From contig JAAYGJ010000157.1 of NCBI GenBank assembly GCA_012727745.1, forward strand, positions 1 to 15,822: 15,822 nt of DNA. Reading direction: 5' to 3'. The DNA is from Clostridia bacterium (lineage in GTDB: Bacteria; Bacillota; DSM-521; Neomoorellales; Neomoorellaceae). This document shows, piece by piece, positions 13,708 through 15,822 of the stretch. Numbering within the stretch: the stretch's first letter is position 1; each line of letters opens with the position of its first letter. The translations under genes and the position numbers were made by a program. Below the pieces are notes generated by a model. It did no database searches and was not told the DNA's origin. It worked only from the letters and a program-made list of their open reading frames with translations.

Positions 13708-14444
13708 ATGCATGGATTGCATTTTGGAATATATTAAGAAAAGATATCAAAAACTATTATCTTAAGCCGCCTAATATAAGTTGGGGCATCATATTACCGC
13801 TTTCATGGACACTGATGATGTTTGTACGTACACCTTCGCCTCAAGCTATGGATATTAGATCGCTGTTACCAGGTTTAATGGCTATGAGCATTCTATTCGG
13901 GACAACATCTATGCTGGCAGTGACAATAACCTTTGAGAGAAGAGGGCGTTCTTTTGACCGCTTGTTACTAGCACCAATTAGTATGACTACCCTCGTGTTT
14001 GCAAAAATTTCCGGTGCCATCCTATTTGGAGCGATTATTGCTTTTTCACCAATCTTATTTGCTGCGTTCATAATCGACTTATCAGGAATCAACTGGGGAG
14101 TGGCAATTGCCAGTATACTGTTAATGGCAGTAACTTCAACCCTTCTTGGCCTTGCCATAGCAGTTTCCGCCAAGGAAGTTTTCGAAGCGCAAACTTATTC
14201 GAACTTTTTCCGTTTTCCGATGCTTTTTCTATCGGGGCTCTTCCTGCCAATTGAGAGATTACCGATATTTTTACAACCCATTTCATATTGTCTGCCACTG
14301 ACATATGGAGCAGATATGCTTAATAGGGCAATAACTCAAACTGGCTTTATGAATGTCTGGCTTGATTCTTTGATATTAATTGCTTTTTCAGTATTATTAT
14401 TTTACTACTGCCAATGGAATATAAACAGGAAGCGGATATTTTAA
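13704..14444 (+). CDS. ABC-2 type transporter permease
   Basis: A 246-aa membrane subunit of the exporter with about six transmembrane segments, matching the DrrB/NodJ-like ABC-2 permease family. Supporting features are the FERRGRSFDRLLLAPISMTTLVFAK segment (after the second helix, a coupling-helix-like region with the LL-AP motif) and LFLSGLFLPIERLP with LPLTYGADMLNRA near the end, the usual ABC-2 signature. The ATG overlaps the ATPase stop as ATGA, so the two are translationally coupled and probably form one complex. The substrate is not evident. Control by a Cys/His-rich ArsR protein suggests metal or toxic-compound efflux, but this is inference. No clear terminator follows. Confidence 0.88.
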   Translation: MNAWIAFWNILRKDIKNYYLKPPNISWGIILPLSWTLMMFVRTPSPQAMDIRSLLPGLMAMSILFGTTSMLAVTITFERRGRSFDRLLLAPISMTTLVFAKISGAILFGAIIAFSPILFAAFIIDLSGINWGVAIASILLMAVTSTLLGLAIAVSAKEVFEAQTYSNFFRFPMLFLSGLFLPIERLPIFLQPISYCLPLTYGADMLNRAITQTGFMNVWLDSLILIAFSVLLFYYCQWNINRKRIF

Positions 14445-14513
14445 TTTCGTCTCTATTGAATGTTGCCCCCCTATACTTTATTCTGTTATTTTAGTAGCTA
14501 AAGCCCGTAGGAT

Positions 14514-14542
14514 TTAACAGGTATGGATTTGCTGATTATAAA
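14514..14542 (+). promoter_or_regulatory. Probable SigA promoter of the M48 protease gene
   Basis: TTAACA (14514-14519), a 17-nt spacer and TATAAA (14537-14542) match the housekeeping consensus in 5 of 6 positions each. The leader before the ATG at 14619 would be about 70 nt. Confidence 0.5.
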
Positions 14543-14618
14543 ATAAGTATAGCCATAGAAGCTGCCTCGACCTGAAGCGCGTTGACCAGCTGTACCTATA
14601 GCGGAAGGTGGAAGACCA

Positions 14619-15822
14619 ATGACAGCCAAAGCAAGCCTGGTCTGGAGCGTATTGCTTGCTCTAACGGGCATATTCATTCTGGCATATATTTATTTCACTC
14701 TCTTCCCGGGTAAAGTCCCGGAGGCAGCCTGGCAGTATTTTAACCCTGCCGAAGTAGCACGAGCCCGTCAATACCAGCAGATTATGCGCCTGGTAAGCAT
14801 TATAGCCTTGCTGGCCAACATTGTATTTCTGGTATGGTTGGTATATAGTACCCGAGCCAGCGGCTGGGCTGAAACTATTTTACGTTTAACCGGCGGAAGC
14901 TATTTTCCGGCTTTAATAATCTATTTTGCGATTATCTGGTTATGTTTGAAACTAATCGGGTTACCATTTAGTTTTTACAGCAGCTTTATCGTCCAGCACC
15001 AATGGGGTTTTTCCACCCAGAGCCTGGCTTCCTGGTGGTCCGATTATCTCAAAAGTTCAACCATTGACCTTGTGTTAAGCGGGAGTGGCGTTATGCTTCT
15101 CTTTTGGGCTACCGGACGCTGGCCGCAAGTCTGGTGGGCCGTAGCCGGCCTCTTCCTATCCGGCTGGTTGCTGGTATCGACCTTTCTGTGGCCCTTGCTC
15201 GTAGCTCCCCTGTTTAATACTTTTCAACCGATAAATGAAGGTCCGGTCAAATCTATGGTAACCCGCCTGGCTGACAGGGCCGGTATAAATGTGAAAGAAG
15301 TGCTGGTTATGGATGCCAGCCGCCGTACTACCAAAATCAATGCTTATTTTAGCGGCCTGGGTACCAGCAAACGGATTGTCATCTACGATAACTTGTTGAA
15401 TAACTATCCTCTTGATGAAGTAGAAGCAGTGCTTGCTCATGAAATGGCCCACTGGAAACAGGGACACATTATTAAAGGTATATTATGGGGCATTGTTGCT
15501 AATTTTTGTCTCCTGTCTTTGTTATATCTGGTATTAAAACTAACTTTTACTTACGAATTGTCACTGCCGGGGCCCTATCTGCCCCAATTGCTGGTAGCCA
15601 TGCTGCTTTTTTGGCAGCTGGCATCTTTCCTGGGGCAACCATTGCAGAATAATATCTCCCGGCGCTATGAAGTCGAAGCTGACCGCCTTGCCCTTGAGTA
15701 TACCGCTAACTCAGAAGCTATGGTACGACTGCAGGTAAACCTGGCCCGGCATAACCTCAGCGATATTACGCCGCCGGCATTTATCGAGTGGTTGACTTAT
15801 TCTCATCCTCCTGCTTTGAAAC
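14619..15822 (+). CDS. M48 family metalloprotease, Ste24/CAAX-protease-like (3' end cut off)
   Basis: An integral membrane zinc protease; 401 codons are present and the frame is still open at the window edge. The N-terminal region (1-200) has several hydrophobic segments and the FNPAEVARARQYQ motif of the CAAX protease 1 N-terminal domain. The catalytic site is HEMAH (His274, Glu275, His278), with the third zinc ligand in EVEAD (Glu351, Asp355). Full-length relatives are about 410-430 aa, so only the last residues are missing. AAGGTGG lies about 8 nt before the ATG. Bacterial Ste24-like enzymes are linked to membrane protein quality control; prenylated substrates are not expected in bacteria. 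The gene is separated by 174 bp from the ABC operon and has its own probable promoter. Confidence 0.92.
   Translation, partial: MTAKASLVWSVLLALTGIFILAYIYFTLFPGKVPEAAWQYFNPAEVARARQYQQIMRLVSIIALLANIVFLVWLVYSTRASGWAETILRLTGGSYFPALIIYFAIIWLCLKLIGLPFSFYSSFIVQHQWGFSTQSLASWWSDYLKSSTIDLVLSGSGVMLLFWATGRWPQVWWAVAGLFLSGWLLVSTFLWPLLVAPLFNTFQPINEGPVKSMVTRLADRAGINVKEVLVMDASRRTTKINAYFSGLGTSKRIVIYDNLLNNYPLDEVEAVLAHEMAHWKQGHIIKGILWGIVANFCLLSLLYLVLKLTFTYELSLPGPYLPQLLVAMLLFWQLASFLGQPLQNNISRRYEVEADRLALEYTANSEAMVRLQVNLARHNLSDITPPAFIEWLTYSHPPALK

Overview
This 15.8-kb chromosomal segment looks like a spore-forming or related anaerobic Firmicute of the class Clostridia (Peptococcaceae-like, or a similar Desulfotomaculum/Moorella-type lineage). 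That placement is an inference. It rests on strong AGGAGG-type ribosome binding sites, frequent TTG and GTG starts, consensus SigA promoters, a tRNA with encoded CCA, and gene types common in that group: an FtsA-like ATPase with a long C-terminal extension, queT, a solo polyprenyl synthase, azlCD, and an M48/CAAX-type protease. No species can be named from the sequence alone.

Layout: (1) 1-3.6 kb, plus strand: a large membrane O-antigen-ligase-like protein with a C-terminal TPR region, then a trans-polyprenyl diphosphate synthase closed by a strong intrinsic terminator. Both fit envelope glycan or lipid biosynthesis. (2) 3.6-4.65 kb, minus strand: azlC-azlD, a branched-chain amino acid exporter. 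(3) 4.8-6.9 kb, plus strand: an FtsA/actin-fold ATPase with a long C-terminal array of NG-containing beta-hairpin repeats. A tRNA-Leu(CAG) follows, and its consensus promoter overlaps the ATPase stop codon. (4) 7.0-8.55 kb: a minus-strand lipoprotein, then a plus-strand SIR2-like NAD-binding protein followed by a possible 40-aa ORF overlapping it as GTGA. (5) 8.6-11.3 kb, plus strand: a GT39-like membrane glycosyltransferase overlapped at its 3' end by a 56-aa membrane protein, then a two-CBS-domain protein with its own terminator. (6) 11.3-12.1 kb: a 42-aa minus-strand membrane peptide divergent from queT, with an inverted repeat between the two promoters. (7) 12.1-14.45 kb, plus strand: a visibly AT-richer cassette consisting of a 90-nt near-palindrome, an ArsR-family regulator with a Cys/His-rich tail, and an ABC ATPase/permease pair. 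The ATPase frame is broken at a run of six A directly at the arsR stop. (8) 14.6 kb to the end: the first 401 codons of a Ste24-like M48 metalloprotease, cut by the window edge.

The most interesting points are the frame break joining arsR and the ABC ATPase, the two matched TTAAG-N6-CTTAA sites around the arsR promoter, the solitary SIR2-like gene, three small ORFs that are easily missed, and the repeat array on the FtsA-like protein. I see no CRISPR array, insertion sequence, integrase or rRNA. No stretch longer than 300 bases lacks a gene once the small ORFs are counted.
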